Positions 23,701 to 38,700 of a DNA stretch of 64,000 nt are shown piece by piece. Source of the stretch: Saxidomus purpurata (Eukaryota; Mollusca; Bivalvia; Venerida; Veneridae); assembly GCA_022818135.1 (NCBI GenBank), contig JAFMSR010000009.1, forward strand, positions 17,358,063 through 17,422,062. The letters run 5' to 3'. The notes under the pieces were generated by a model. The model did no database searches. It was not told where the DNA came from and saw only the letters and a program-made list of their open reading frames with translations. Made by a program: the position numbers and the translations under genes. Numbering within the stretch: position 1 is the first letter of the stretch; every line of letters begins with the position of its first letter.

Positions 23701-26700
23701 TTTTGACATTTTGGCACCAAGTCTTAGCCATAGTTTGAGAAAGATTCACAAAAGATTTACATAGATTTACAAGAATTTTCCATAGACATACATGAGTCAA
23801 ACATAGATTCACAATAGTTTTACATAGATTTACAAGAGATTTACAAAAGATTTACAAAAGATTTACATAGATTTTCAGGAGTTTTATGGCCATTTTTTGG
23901 CTTTGAACGCAAAGATAGATGGATAGTACAGAAAACCTTGTGAAATCTGGTATATATAATGATGGTAAAGAAGTGAAAATATTGTGGAAACAATGGAGCT
24001 TGAAGATTCTTTAATTTTATACACTCTATGGGATATGTCATTTCTCCATTCACAACACATGTGATAGAATCATTAACCTATAAATCATGCGCTTCTCTTG
24101 TTTGACAAAAGATGTAATTCATTTGGCATTGAGACAAACCGATTGCAAAACAATACATATTACACCGCTGTGTGCTACTGTTTTTTGCCATGTGTTAACA
24201 TCCACGTCTGCACTTTTTTGCACAATCTGATACAAATGTGATCACTTCTGCACACCATAACAAAATTCTGTTATGTTCTTACCAGCTGACAAATATTGCA
24301 AAAGTAGAAGTTTTGCAAATTATTCATTTTCATGATATTCACAATCACACACTACTTAAATCAATGCTGACATGGTAACTAGATTACGTGTATTTTCACA
24401 GTATGCATAAAGGTTGATAACACACTTGCATAAGTCTTTTCAGTCTTTGATATGTAAACAAGCATGAGTGCAGGGAGTTTAAAGTAAAAATTTGATATTT
24501 TTGGTTCAAATTCTAGGTTAAATCGATTTTTATCACAAAAGTTCTACGCATCATCTTGAAGAGATAAATATTTGATTAAAGTTTCATTTAAATCCATCAA
24601 TGGGCTAAGGAGATACAGTCTCACACTATTTGACCCTTGAAGTGTGACCTTGACCTATGACCTTGATCTTTGACCCAGTAAGATGATCACTAGACAGTCA
24701 CATGACCTTTGACACCTACAATGAGCCTGAATGGTTGGAAAATGTGTCCTGCACATTGTCTTGATGATAAAACATGTCTAAAATCTAATAAAAAATACTT
24801 AAAGGGGTTTAGGTGATATAATCTCACAACCAATGACCCTGACCTTGACCTTGCTTGACTGAAACATTGGTTCTGCATGTTGTCTCCACGAGATGAACAT
24901 AATGACCTAATATTCATGAAAATCTTTAGGGTTTGGAGATATGGGGCTGACATGAAAAACCAATTAGCCTTAAGTGTGACCTATGACCCTGAGCCTAAAT
25001 TATGACAAAATTAATAATCAGCAAACAACCATTTACAGCTATATATATAGTTGATTTTTTTCAATGTATTATACCTTGGAAAAAATTATTAAAGATGGTA
25101 ACACCAACAAAAGAATGATCAAACATTCTAAGGGAACATAAATATGATAAAGTTCATACTTACATTTGGCTGTGACACTTTTCAGTCTTTTCTTGAACAT
25201 GGGTCGTGTAGTGCCATCATTATATTCCGTAAACTCAACCGAATCCGGTGTCGAAAATTCTGCAAATATTAACATCCACACACATGAGTGGCATAGTTCA
25301 TAAGTTAAAACCACTGTTTGCTACAGTTTCCTACATGACTGTGTATACTATAAGGCCAAAATATTCCAATTTCATAGAATTTCTTTGATTTTGGCATTTT
25401 GACTAAGAATCAAGTTTGAAATAGAAATCTGAAATGAAAATCATAGGTCACCAGCACTGATCTTAAATTATCTGCCCTTGAAAATCAAAAAATAAAACAA
25501 AACTGTAACAAACGTCCTTATAACTTAAACTTAAAACTTTAAATTTTAATTTTTCATTACAAATGTACAACTATATGTAACTGTAACAGTCAAAGTTTGT
25601 AAGTGTTATTGAACACATTGTAACTAATGGTTTTGTTCGACAACTGCTGGCTTTTCTGAAAGCATGATCAAACAAAATTTTGAAACAGATAGTTCGGATG
25701 GAAGTTCACAAAAAAGAAGAAATACACAATTAGAAATAAGAACTGCAAAACAACAGAATGTTTTTGTTTATTGCAACACTGACCTTTACCTTGACCTGAG
25801 CAAGAATCGTATATGATCTATTCTGCCAAGTTCCATTTAAATTTCCAAAATCTTTTATGGAAAAAGTGCGATAAAGTTATGACATTAGTGTTGGAATTCG
25901 ACGGAACAAATTAAAGTGTCTCCAAGCTAAATTGCTAGACCTATCACTAAATCGGATTAATACACAAAAACTGCTTATCAACTGAAGAAGTTATTATTTA
26001 CGATTTCCTTGTAACTTGTATAAAATAGAGTTATGGTTCTTGTGCAAACTCTGTAACGTTAAGTGAGAGATTTTGTACACTTCCTCTCATTGTGCTTGAC
26101 CATTGTATGAAGTTGTATTGATTTCCAACAAGTTGTTTTCAAGTTATACTGAAAACAAGGAAAAGTAATAAAGGGCAATGACTCTCTATTTAGTAAAGAT
26201 AGAATTATGGTTCTTGTACACTGCACTTCCTCTCACTTATGCTTAACCAGTTTTGTTACATGCAAGGATAAATAACAAAGCCAATAACTTGTAATCAGTA
26301 GGATAGAGTTGTTCAGACTTCTGCTCTGGACAAGGACCATTGTATGAGGTTTTATTAAATTCCTCCAGTGTTATAAGTTATTCTTAGGACAAGGTAAAGT
26401 AACAAGGCCCATAACTTTCTGAAGATCTTAGGTTGTTTACTGTGTCCTTTCTCTTATAATTGTGCTTGCATGACCATTGTATGAAGTTGTATTGATTTCC
26501 AACAAGTAGTTTTCAGTTAAACTCAAAACAAGGAAAGTAACGGGATGACTTGTAATTGTCAAGATTGAGGTATGGTTGTTCCTGCCTTTCTCTAATTGTG
26601 TTGACCATTGTATGAAGTATGTATTGATTTCCAACAATTGTAACGTTTTCAACCGCCATACTGAAAACAAGGGAAAGTAACAAGGAATGACTCTGTAATT

Positions 26701-29700
26701 AGTAACCTACAGTTATTCTTGTACACTGCAACTTCATTCATTATGTTGACTTATGTAAATTGTATTAACTTCCATCCAGAGGGTTTCAAGTTTTGCTCTG
26801 GACAAGGAAAATGCAATTGGCTTTTAAGCTTTCAAAGAGCTATCATTATATGAATTTCTTAATGTTATTACCTTTTCTTTGTGAACTGAATGTAGCCAGC
26901 TTGCTGATCTTAATAGTCTGTTCCCTTTACGCTTCATCTTGCAAGCCAGTCTACAAATGGACATTCATTTTCCATTCTCAGGAGGTTCTCTTCTGAATAA
27001 AATTTAATGAGCTTGGTTAAGTCCACTATTTTGACCGGTTTACTTTAACGCAGTGATCTAATTTGTCTGTACACTGACCAAAATTTTCCAATATTGTATA
27101 AATCAATCTTTCAAATTCGTGTCAAATAGTCTCAAATTCTCCAGATTGGTGAAAATTGACTGACTGAATAGAGCATACTTTAGACATGATCATCTGTTTA
27201 AAAGCTTCAAGCTGTCACAAATACAGCAACTGTAGAATGCGAGGCTGGTCACAAATGCAGCAAGCTGGTCATAAATGCAGTAGCATTTTTCATACTGACA
27301 GAGTTAGATTTAATCAGTACAGCCAAACCTGCCTTAAACAACCACACAGAAGCTTGAATTGTGGACTCTTAACCCAGGATAAATTGTTATCATCTTAAAC
27401 TGCAAGGGAGGAATATGAATTGATTGCATATTTCTGGTTGTTGCTGAACTCAGGTGGTCGCAAGGGCAGGGTTGACTGTACTATACAGACTTACAGTTGC
27501 TAATTTGTAGTTTGTTTATGACTAACTGAAACTTGGGAACAATAATTATTACATCTGTACCTTTTCAACTACCTACACAACTGCAGCCAGGTGCTCTTGT
27601 AATCAGTAACTGATGTGGACATTTCTGGAAATTAATGTTAACCGCAAAACTGCAGTAACTTATATGAGGATAAAGAAGGATTAACAACAGTTTTGTTGTC
27701 AATCCTTGTATATTCTTGTCTGTTTGGTAAGAGTATTTGAACACAATTTACCACTTGGTATATATTAGTGTGCACATGTACTGTTCTATGAAAAATAGGA
27801 AAATCTACATTTACAAATTAGCATAAGATAGGGATAAACACTCATATAATATTTAGGGAGGGCTTTACTAATCAAGGGTTCAACACAAAACAGTCATAAC
27901 TCCTTTTTTATTTCATATAACTTAATTACAACTGATCTGCTTTGAACCTTCATTTTGTCTTCCAATTAAATTTACCTAATTCTCAATGAAATATAACCTT
28001 ATCTTATAATTACACAACACATGCTGATACAAACTACCATAGAGACAGAGAAATTCAATGAACTGATTTGAACTTAATAATTGTGGTTTTTTGTTTTTCA
28101 TGGAATTAAGAACGAATCAAGGAGGGAAGTTTTCATTGTTTGACTAATAAAAGCTGCAAAGTAAGTTAGGAAAAGCTTTTTGAACATAACATCAAGCCTA
28201 AAGCTCTATCCAACAGCTTCCATTTTGTTTATTTTTCTATCTCGTTCCTCCGTTATCGCCACAAAATCTCAGAAGCCTATACCTTCTCAAATTCACAAAA
28301 CAAACTTTATTTATCAGACATAGGATTCATCATAAAATCAGTTCTACTGACTAAGCATGCTAAGTGGAGATACTGTTCAGAAAATTTAGATTTCCTGCCA
28401 AATATCTGAGGGAGGAAGGTATTTAACCAAATTTATTTCTAATATACCATATTTCTTATATAAAATACTTTCTTTTCTGTTGTTAACGTTAACCTCAGCT
28501 TGCAGCTAGCGACTCTGCCTTTGCGACTGATGCAGTCTAATCATGATCTTCACTGTTTGTTCATCAGTCAGTCAATGTTCAGTGAGCATGTCTGTTTAAA
28601 ATTAATGGTACTCGCATAAGATAGACATAATTCATTATATACTGAAGTGAAAAAGAAACACAGGGTAACAAAATATGTAATAATATCAAAACGGCTATGT
28701 GTAGAAGTATGAAAATCGGTCAGATAATTATCTCGGTCACTGTGCTCTTCAACCTAAAATCACTCAAAACTAGTTTAAATAGTAAGTGCATGATATCACT
28801 ACTTCTACACATAGCCACATATTTTGTTACCCTGCGTTTCTTTTTCGCTTCAGTATATAAAACTGCCTGGGTATTGCAGTCGGGTAAAGCAAAACTCCCT
28901 AGATTTTCAAATTTTGTTAGGGTGCCAGTATACATGTCATTACTGGGGTCTTGGCAAGTTCATGTAGCAGGCTGAGGATTGCACAAAGGCTAAAAACTTT
29001 TGTTTAACCGTCACTTTAAAGCTAATCTATAAAACAAGGAATTAACTGCATGATAGACTTATGGCAGAACCATGCTCTATTTACTCTGTACCACTATGTT
29101 CAGGGATATATTTCTACTGAATTTACATTGCTTCTTCAAAAAAGCTTGAAATTTCTATTTACGGGGCAATTATCATTAACAAGAGGGCAAAATCCTATAT
29201 CTATGCACTCTTGATTTCAAGTCCACATGCCTGGTGGAAGATATAGATAATGTTATATACCAAATGTTTTCCTATTTTCCATGTTAATGATCCCCCATCC
29301 CCTTGCATAGGGCATGTTGACCCCATAGGGCATAAAATTGATACAAACTTTGATGAGGTCTACATGGCATGCTAATGCAAATGGAATTAAATCCAGTGTT
29401 CAGAAAGATTTTCAAAGTTTTCCCATAGAAGCTAAAAACTAAGTGACCCCATGCAGTGATTTATAACCGGGGAAATAAATTGAACAATTTGGAGAGGTCC
29501 ACTAGCCAATGTACATGCACAATTATTAAAGCTCTACCTTGTAGCTTTCAATGAAGATGATTTTCCCACGTGTTATAAGTAACAGAACAAGTAATATGTA
29601 ATTGTTAATAGTTCTCTTGCAAAAAAAACTAGGCAGTGTTTATTAATGGATCAATTTTATGGAAAACACAGCTGCAAATACTGTGCAAATAAATGCTTGC

Positions 29701-32700
29701 CAGCTATATATCATCATTTGGGCTTGTTTAGAAAATCGGATCTTGCACAATTAGAGATAAATTGAACAGAATACTAAATCTTTATCCAGCTGCGAGAGAC
29801 AGGTGTTTCTGCCACTGTTAAACAACTTCCGACTGACATCAGCCTGCAGTCTGATCATGATCTACACCGTTTCGTACATTCATTTTGACAAATTTTCACT
29901 TAGCATCCCTGAGAAAACCCATGATACAAGCTATTAATGGAATATGGACAAGTCATTTAACATGTTTAAAGCGGCTACACTCCAGACGGACAAGTTACGC
30001 TAAAGAAAATTTTAATTTCAAGAAACAATTGTCATTATGTATAGGGGTTGTATTATGATAACGTAATTTTAACAGGGTTTCAAAAAAAAACTATTAAAAT
30101 GTGTTGTTTTGCTTACTTTTTTTTTGGAATAAACCCCCCCCTTCCTTGGGGGGGGGCTCAATTTTGGTATATCAATATGGGTAAACCATCAATCAGCTAC
30201 TCCCCCGCGGAGTAAGAAAAAAACCCCCAAATTTTACCTGTAAGGGCAAAATCCGAGTTCAAAACCTGGCTCGGGTAAATTTTTTTTCTACCTTTTTTTT
30301 AGCTCTTCACAAAGAAAATAATCTTGATGCTGACAATTGAATTATATTGATTTTACCCAAAATTAAATTTACTAGAATTTGATCAGTCGCTTTAAAGGGT
30401 AAACCATCAATTTGATGGGTAAACCTTAAGTTCAATTTTTTTAAAAGGAAACTGTCTTCGTCAATTTGGACAGTATAGTAACTGTTCATCGGACATGCAC
30501 ACTGATCATGATCTTCCTACTGATCACCATGGCAGAATCACTTATACCATGATAATAAGGAAACAACAAATAAAGCAGAATAGATAATAAATGATAATCA
30601 AATATTTAAACTACTTCATGCAAGTATAGATAACTATATATATAGTCCAGGATCCGGTTGTTCCAGTTTTACTTAACCAGCATTTAACCAAACATTGATT
30701 AAATTTTGGGGTTGTATTTAAACATTTTGAAAGACTTTATAGTATATTGTGTTTATTAAGGCCAGTGAACATGGTGGAATATTAAAATCTTTTTAAAGTA
30801 GACTCAAAACAGCTCACAAGTTTTTCCCACATCACCAACTGTTTGAATATTTACTTTCAACAGCTGGTTAAATTTTCGAAAAACCAGTTCCATGCAGGTA
30901 AACAAATGGTCGTTATTTATTAGATTAGATATGGTAGTTCCATTTGCCAAGATAGCAGATTTATCTATAGTTCAATACAGATATCATCCTGATATCACTG
31001 CTAAGAACTGGCTGCACCTCAAATAACATTCAGGTTTATGTCAAAAACATATTGCAGGCATTGCTTAATGCTTTAACAGACACCATACTGTTCTTTATGG
31101 TTTCTGCGTTTTATATATTTCACCTTCAAAACTGTTCATGATGTCATTCCAACTTGTTTGCCCTTGCAATGGACTGTTAGTGTGTCCTTCCAGACTAGAC
31201 ATGGTTAATAAAGTTAGTACAAAATATGATAATGAGGCAATTCTCAAAATTAAATTTGGTGTAGTAGGAAATTGATTTTTAAAGCATTGCATCTTGTCAA
31301 AATCTATATATCTGGCTTTAATTCATATCTCGATAAACATTTACCGATAAAAATTCATTCGGTCAACAGGTATAACTCGACTTTTGTCATTGAACTTTAT
31401 ACAACTTTACTTTAAATTAGTGCAAAATCAAAGAAGAAAATGGGCAACTCCTTCTGGTAAATTTAGCTAAAAACTCAATATCTAAGGATTTTATATCTTT
31501 AAAACAATCTAAAGAATGTTTATTTTAAATTACTCACACAGAAGCCTATGACGATAAACACAGAGTTTAACCCCCCTCACACCCCCGCTGCCTATCCCGC
31601 AGCCCGCACTAATTGAATGAAGAAACATGAAGCACCTGATAATCTGACTGGTTAAATGACAAGCATGACATCACAAATTGTTTGCAAAAGCTAAATATAG
31701 GAGGTTCATGCAAGGAACACATCACTGACAAATTTCATCAACAATGGACAAATGGTTATAGAAGAGATGTTGTTTGAATGAAATGGTGGACAGATGCCGG
31801 ATGCCAGACCGTTATTGGTTCTTATAGCTTACTCTGGCACTTTATGTCTGGTGAACTCAAAATCAAAGGACTTGTGGTATTTAAAATAAATATACTGCGA
31901 TACCATATATTTGAGATTTCAAAAAAACCATGAGAGATTTCCTTGCCGGAAGGAAAAAATACATAAGTAATCCACGGAAAAGGGTTATCACATGATCAAA
32001 TACTACTATGCTATCCATTAGACTGCTTGTACAATGTGTATACTCTTTCAGCAAAAGACAATTAGCAATTAATTATCTCTAACATCTACAGGCAGACCAT
32101 TGAGATGATCTATATATCCCATCAGTGTTAGTATGATATACATGTAACTTCTCTTAACACATCAAACAGTATCCTACAGGTTGTTTCATCAGGCTCCCAC
32201 ACTTATCTTGGCATGTAACTTATCCTTTTATTTGATTTCTATACATTTGTTTTCTCTGAACTCTTACCCTGCTGGTGGTAAGGCAGTTTTGTCTTTGTGA
32301 CCAGTGCATATCATGATTATATTGGAAAGTCATGGGAATTTCAGGAGTGCTTGATAAGGGATGTAAATACAAGTTCGAATCCTGGCTTCTGCTTTTAAAA
32401 AATTTGTCACTTTTTTTATTCAGACAATTAATACAGTCAATTTCGATAATTTGAAGTCGCACAGGCAACACAGTTGTAAATGTACAAACAGTTTCTTGCA
32501 GAAAATTTACTGACTGAAAATAGGTGTGACATTGAACAATGTGATCACACTGCACGGAAAGATGTACAGGCAGATCATCATCTGCACTTGTTGAATTGGC
32601 AGTTAACATCAATATACTGTTGTTCGTTTTCTTTTGAAAAGATGCAGATACAATCTATGTTAACTTTTGTCCATTTTCTCATAGTTTCACTGTCTTAATG

Positions 32701-35700
32701 TGCAACGAGGAACATAATGACAGCCATACCCAAATAATTACATGTTTTGTCTCTATTTGATTTCCGTAGTATATGATTGTATAGTATAACAATATTTTCT
32801 TAATTTTGTCTTGCAGCAAAATTTATGTATCTCATCTTGGAAATTAATAAATCATTTTACCAAATAGCAACCATCATCACTAAGTCCTCAACTTATATTA
32901 ATGAAAAATGCATATAATTAAGATATATAAATCTATTTCAAAGCTTATTAATTGATGAATTATCTATTTATTAAAGTCATTAATTTGTAACAAAGTAAGT
33001 GTCAATGAGTCAACCAAACCTAGCAGGCACCAATTAACAAAATGCATTACAAAGAAAGTAATAACATATGGTAAAAAAAAACACAAAATCTCTCACACTG
33101 TTTGTGATTAAGACGTGAACAAAAACGCACACAAAATACTTACCTCTACTTGTTACTATCCTACGCCTAGTTTTAAATATATGCTACTTAATGTTATAAG
33201 CACATAGGAATTTTACACGTACCTTTGTTGTCTACCAATTGTTGTTCTGTTAGTGCTATGTTATTTTTGACTGCTGCGTTCTCACATACCTGGCCGCTTA
33301 CGTCACGGCCGACAACCTGAAAATCATAACATACGAAAATAAACACAGAACTGCGTATCTGTCAACCACTTCACGTTATGAGCTAACATAAATGATTTTA
33401 ACCTTGGCTTGGGGAAGAAGCCTGGAGTCTGTTACCCATACATTGCTTAAATTCAAACTCTGTATTTTATGTTTTTTATTGTCTTCTTAGACAACATGGG
33501 AACAAAACTACCTGATTCTTTAACATCAAATATCAGAAGGAAACCATGATTCACAGAAATGATTCATACGAAAAAAAAAAATATATACCCATCTTTGAAT
33601 ACTGTATCACATTCTTTTGTGCTGAATTTTGCCTATTTTTTGCTGTTTTTTTTTCTAGGTGTTATACATCTGTTTCAACAGTATTTAAGTTACTTATAGG
33701 CGAACATTTTACCAAAACCCTTGTCCCTGTGAAGGATCAGTAGTGAACGCCCATCTTCAATAATAAACCCTGCCAACTTTTTCAAATAAAAGAGTGCAAT
33801 GGGTGCAGAGCTCTAACCCATGACCCTCAATCACTGAGAGGTTTAGTGGTTTCAAATCCGCAACCTTAACCAGTCACGACCACGGAAGCAGGTCCAATTT
33901 AATTTTTAATTGCTGCTATTGTAAGTTCAGTACTAAAGTTTGTTATGTATGTGTGCGTGTTCAGTTTATTGTACATCATGAAATATTCCCAACAACTTTA
34001 TTTTTGCATTTATTTTGCGAGAGAACTCATTTGAGAATTCATCATTTCACCAATTCAAAGTTCACCTGTAAAAAACAATATGCGGAAACATAATTATAGG
34101 ATCACTTGTTTGGGAATTCACTGTCTCATGAATTGACCCAGAGATCAGAAATCGTGAACTTTTTGTCTTGCGAATTCAAGTGATTTACAGTACCAAGATA
34201 TAGCTTGCTTCAGATAGTTAATAGTGTACTTCATGCACAAGACATATAATTGCCACAAATGCTTCAGTCCACCCAGTTGTGTATGGACACCAGTTTTGAA
34301 ACTCACTTTACTGAAAACAGGACCGCCTCCATGCAGGAGTGGTTACAGCTGGCGCTGTATTGAAATCAGTGTAACCTCTCATTGTTACATGGGTCACAGG
34401 TTTGACACCGCTACTGACAGAACATGTTTCTTTATGTGAGACCATGAAATGGGAGCAACTGTACGGAGCCATTGTTAAATACTAGATGGGTGTTCAGTAG
34501 AACACTTGTGTTGCCCTCTTACGCTTTGTCACAATAAACAATGATTTCATGACAAAATCTAAGTACAAAAAGGGGCATAACTCTGTCAAATATGACCTTG
34601 ACTAACAAACTTTGGCGGCATCATGACCCTTTTGTCACAAGCAATATAATTTACAAGTTTGAGAAATCTTAAGAAATGGCATAGTTATACCATACGTTAA
34701 GTTTTCGTGACAAAATCTAAGTACAAAAGGTAGGGACATAACTCTTGTCAAATATGACCTTGAACTACAAAATTTGGCGGCATCACAACCCTTTTGACAT
34801 AAGAAATACAATTTGAAAGTTTGATAAAGAAATCTTAAGGAATGGCAAAGTTATAGCCAAATAATTTTTCTAAGTCTTATAGAAAAAGGGGCATAACTCT
34901 GTCAAATATGACCTTGACCTACAATTTGGCAGCATCACGACCCTTATTGTCATAAGCAATACAATTATAAAGTTTGATGAAGAAATCTTAAGAAATGGCA
35001 AAATTATAGCCAACGTTAAGTTTTTGCCCCACACTGACAAAAGCTACCCACCACGCCTTCCAAAAGGGAGACATAACTCCTGCCAAATATGAAATTGACC
35101 TACAATATTTGAACTGGGCATTACATCATGCAACACCAACCTGGTAATGAGGCGTAATACGAACTTGGTAAAGTATTTCCAGAGAAATGAATGTAAATCT
35201 GTAAGACTAACTTGTTCCAAACAAAGCTAAGACAAAATGAGAATAAACTGAACTTAACTAAAAATTCAGCAAATAAGCTGCCCATCTTGTCACTGTAGCA
35301 TGGAAACATGTCCACAAACATAATCATCAGCTACCTGTCGAGTATACTTTTTCAGTCATTTTTTACATTGAGATGAATAAAGGTTCTAGTACAAAAGTAC
35401 ATGACAGCAGCCATTGTTAAATACTAGATGGCTATTCAGTAAAACACTTGTATTGCCCTCTAAGCAGTTATTATAATAAAGATCATTTACATCACAAAAT
35501 ACCTAAGTAAAATAGGTGCAAGTAACTCCAGCTAAAATATGACTTTATGACATCCAAAATATAAAACGGATTTATGACTGATCCACAAGCAATATAATTT
35601 AAAAGTTTGATGAAGAAATCTTAAGAAATGGCATAGTTTAATAATAGCCAATAATTTAAAATGTTTTAAAATCTCTTGGTATTTGGGCATATCACCTTGC

Positions 35701-38700
35701 CTGACTTTTGCTTCCATGAGCAATGCAATTTGAATAGCTGCCATGATAACAGAATGGCATTACCAGAAATCGGCAAAGTTTACTATAAGCCCTGCCAACA
35801 TTAATTTTCGTATGACATAATACTGTGGGTGTATAAAATAGGGGGAAATACCCTTGCAACGTTCCAAAAATTTCCAGAAGCTTCTCATACCTATCATTAA
35901 AATTTAAGCAATACAATTGTCCAAGTTTGATGAAGAAATGTTAAAACATCTGGCAAAAAGAGGTTTTTCAGTCCATAGTTAAATTTTTGTGATGTCCCAA
36001 AGTCAGAACATAAAAAGTCAAAAGGCCATCACCAATTTGATTAGTAGTACACAAATACTGTCCAAAACCTAAGTGGAAAATGATTGAAATAGGGTTTGAA
36101 CTGGGCATTACACTCAGACTTGCAACAACAACTCTTTTTGGTAAGTGTTAAATTCATGGTTCTGTCATAACAGACAACTTGTTACTGGTATCTCCAGAGA
36201 AATTAAAATGTAAACTGGGAGAGCAACTCAAAATGCAAGCTTTTCCAAATAGAAGCTAATCAGAACAAAATTAGAATTTCAAGTACTGAACTTACTACCT
36301 AAAAACTGTTCAGACAAATAAGCTGCCCATCTTGGTTACGGGTGTGGGGGCATTTGGAAACATGTCCACAAACATAATCATCAGCTACCTGTCTGAGGTG
36401 TACATTTTTCAGACAAATCTGACATTGAGAAATGAACTAAAGTTTTGTCGAATTATGCCCTTTTTGACTTGAAAATACATTGAATAGAAAATCCACTTTT
36501 AACTAGTCCTTTAAAGTATTACTACAATTAATAGTTTTAAATCAGTACCCCAATCTATAGGCAAAGTTCAGACTTTATTATAATTAAGGCCAGAACCTCT
36601 TTAAGTCTTTTTACCAGTCAACTTTTAACTTAACTTTGAGATATTAAAAAAGTTGGAATACTTATTTACCATCATGATCACAAAACTTTATAGGCAGCAA
36701 AGGTTACTATGCAAACAGATTTCATTTGAATTATCCCTTTTCGACAAAAATCAGTTAAGATTTTCAAAATTCTTGTCCACTTTTACTTGACCGGGAAGCT
36801 TTGGTTGGAATACTTATCATAGCTAAGAAGCACGATACACAAGTTAATGTTAATATGTATTTAAAATTCTCTTGGTATTTGCCGTTCATCTACCTTGCCT
36901 GAAACTATTTGCTGTCCTTGATAATTAAGTTTGAATAGCTGCCTTGGCAACAGTATAGGTACATTACCTGAAACCCTTGTTATAAGTTTTACTGATTTAA
37001 GCCCTGCCAGAACATATTTGTTTTAATGCAAGCACTAATGACACCTCTTGGTATAATTACATAAAAGATACGGTATAATTTGAGAATTTATTCTGGCAGA
37101 CATGGGCTTTCCAAAAACTTTAAAGCATCTTAAAAATGTCTATCATGTAAAATTTCAACAAGTAAATTTCCCAGTTTAAAAGAGGCTTGAATTTCAAAAC
37201 ACATCTTGCAAATAAGAGAGAACTTTGAGATAAAATAAAATAAATATTAAAATTTTGTGATTCAAAGAAAGTCAAGAACATAAAAAGTTCACTATAAATG
37301 TTGAATCAGTTCAAAGGAGCTGTTTCAAATATAAAGGGTTATTCAAGAAACAATGCAATGTTAATAAAGAATCTAAAACTTTGATACAAGAATGAAGATT
37401 TTTGGAATGCAACAACTTTTTCCATGTATTAAATTTTGTTATTTAAAGAGGCTTTTTCATATGCATTCCATAATTATATATACAACAATACAACATGCAT
37501 GATATATGTTACAATATCATGCATTATATATCTAACAATACACAATGCAAAACTGACAGTGATGGTAGGTAAATATAAATACATCTCATTCCTTATAGAA
37601 ACTACTAATTTACAAGAACAAGAGATGTTTGAACAGTTTATAGCATCTTCTTTAAATAAGAAATTTTATATCATCAGCTTTTGTAATAAATCAAGTTTGT
37701 AAGGTGAAGGGTTGTTAAATAACAAGAGCTGTCAGTAGGACAGCGCGCTCGACTTTTTTAGTGCTTGCCAATAAAACAAAACTTTGACAGTTAAGGGCAC
37801 ACAAGACTTTAACTAGGAATTTCTAAGTACAAATCAAGAAACATTTTCACAGAGTTATCTTCTCTTGCTTACAGATAGGTCTCATGATGGTACATAAGTA
37901 CTCCAACTTTCAAAGTAATATCTCAAATGGTTAAGTCAACAAGTGGACAAGAATGAAAATTTTAACTGAGTTTCTAAGTCAAAAAGGGCCATAATTCATA
38001 TAAAATCCTTGACAGAATTACCTTCTCCTGCCCATGTTTTGGGATCATGATGGTAAACAAGTATTCCAACTTTCAAAGTAATATCTCGAACAGTTTAGTC
38101 AAAAAGTGGACTGGTACGAAAAAGTTAACCAAGATTTTAAGTCGATAAAGGACCTTAATTTTTAAAAAAAATCCCTCACAGAGTTATCTTCTCTTGCCTA
38201 CAGATGGGGGTAATGATGTAAACAAGCATTCAAAGTTTCAAAGCAATATCTCAAAGGGTTAAGGCAATAAGTGGATTTTACCCATATTCAATGTATTTTC
38301 TAAGTAAAAAATGGGCATAATTCTGTCAAAAACCTTGACAGAGTTATGTACTCTTGTCTGTTGATGTAGGTCATGATGGTAAACAAGTATGGTTAGTTTC
38401 AAAGCAATATCTCTAATGGTTTTGAAATAAAGTGAGGTGGTACGAAAAACTTAACCAAGCTCAATACACTTTCTAAGTCAAAAAAAGGCCATAATTCTGT
38501 CAAAAACCTTGACAGAGTTATGTACTCTTGTCTGTAGATGGAGGTTATGATGGTAAACAAGTATGGTAAGTTTCAAAGCCATACCTCTAATACTTTTGAA
38601 ATAAAGTGGGGTGGTAAGAAAAACTTAACCAAGGTGTGACACCAATGCCGACGCCGGGGCAAGTAGGATAGCTCCCCTTTTCATAGAAAAGTTGAGCTAA

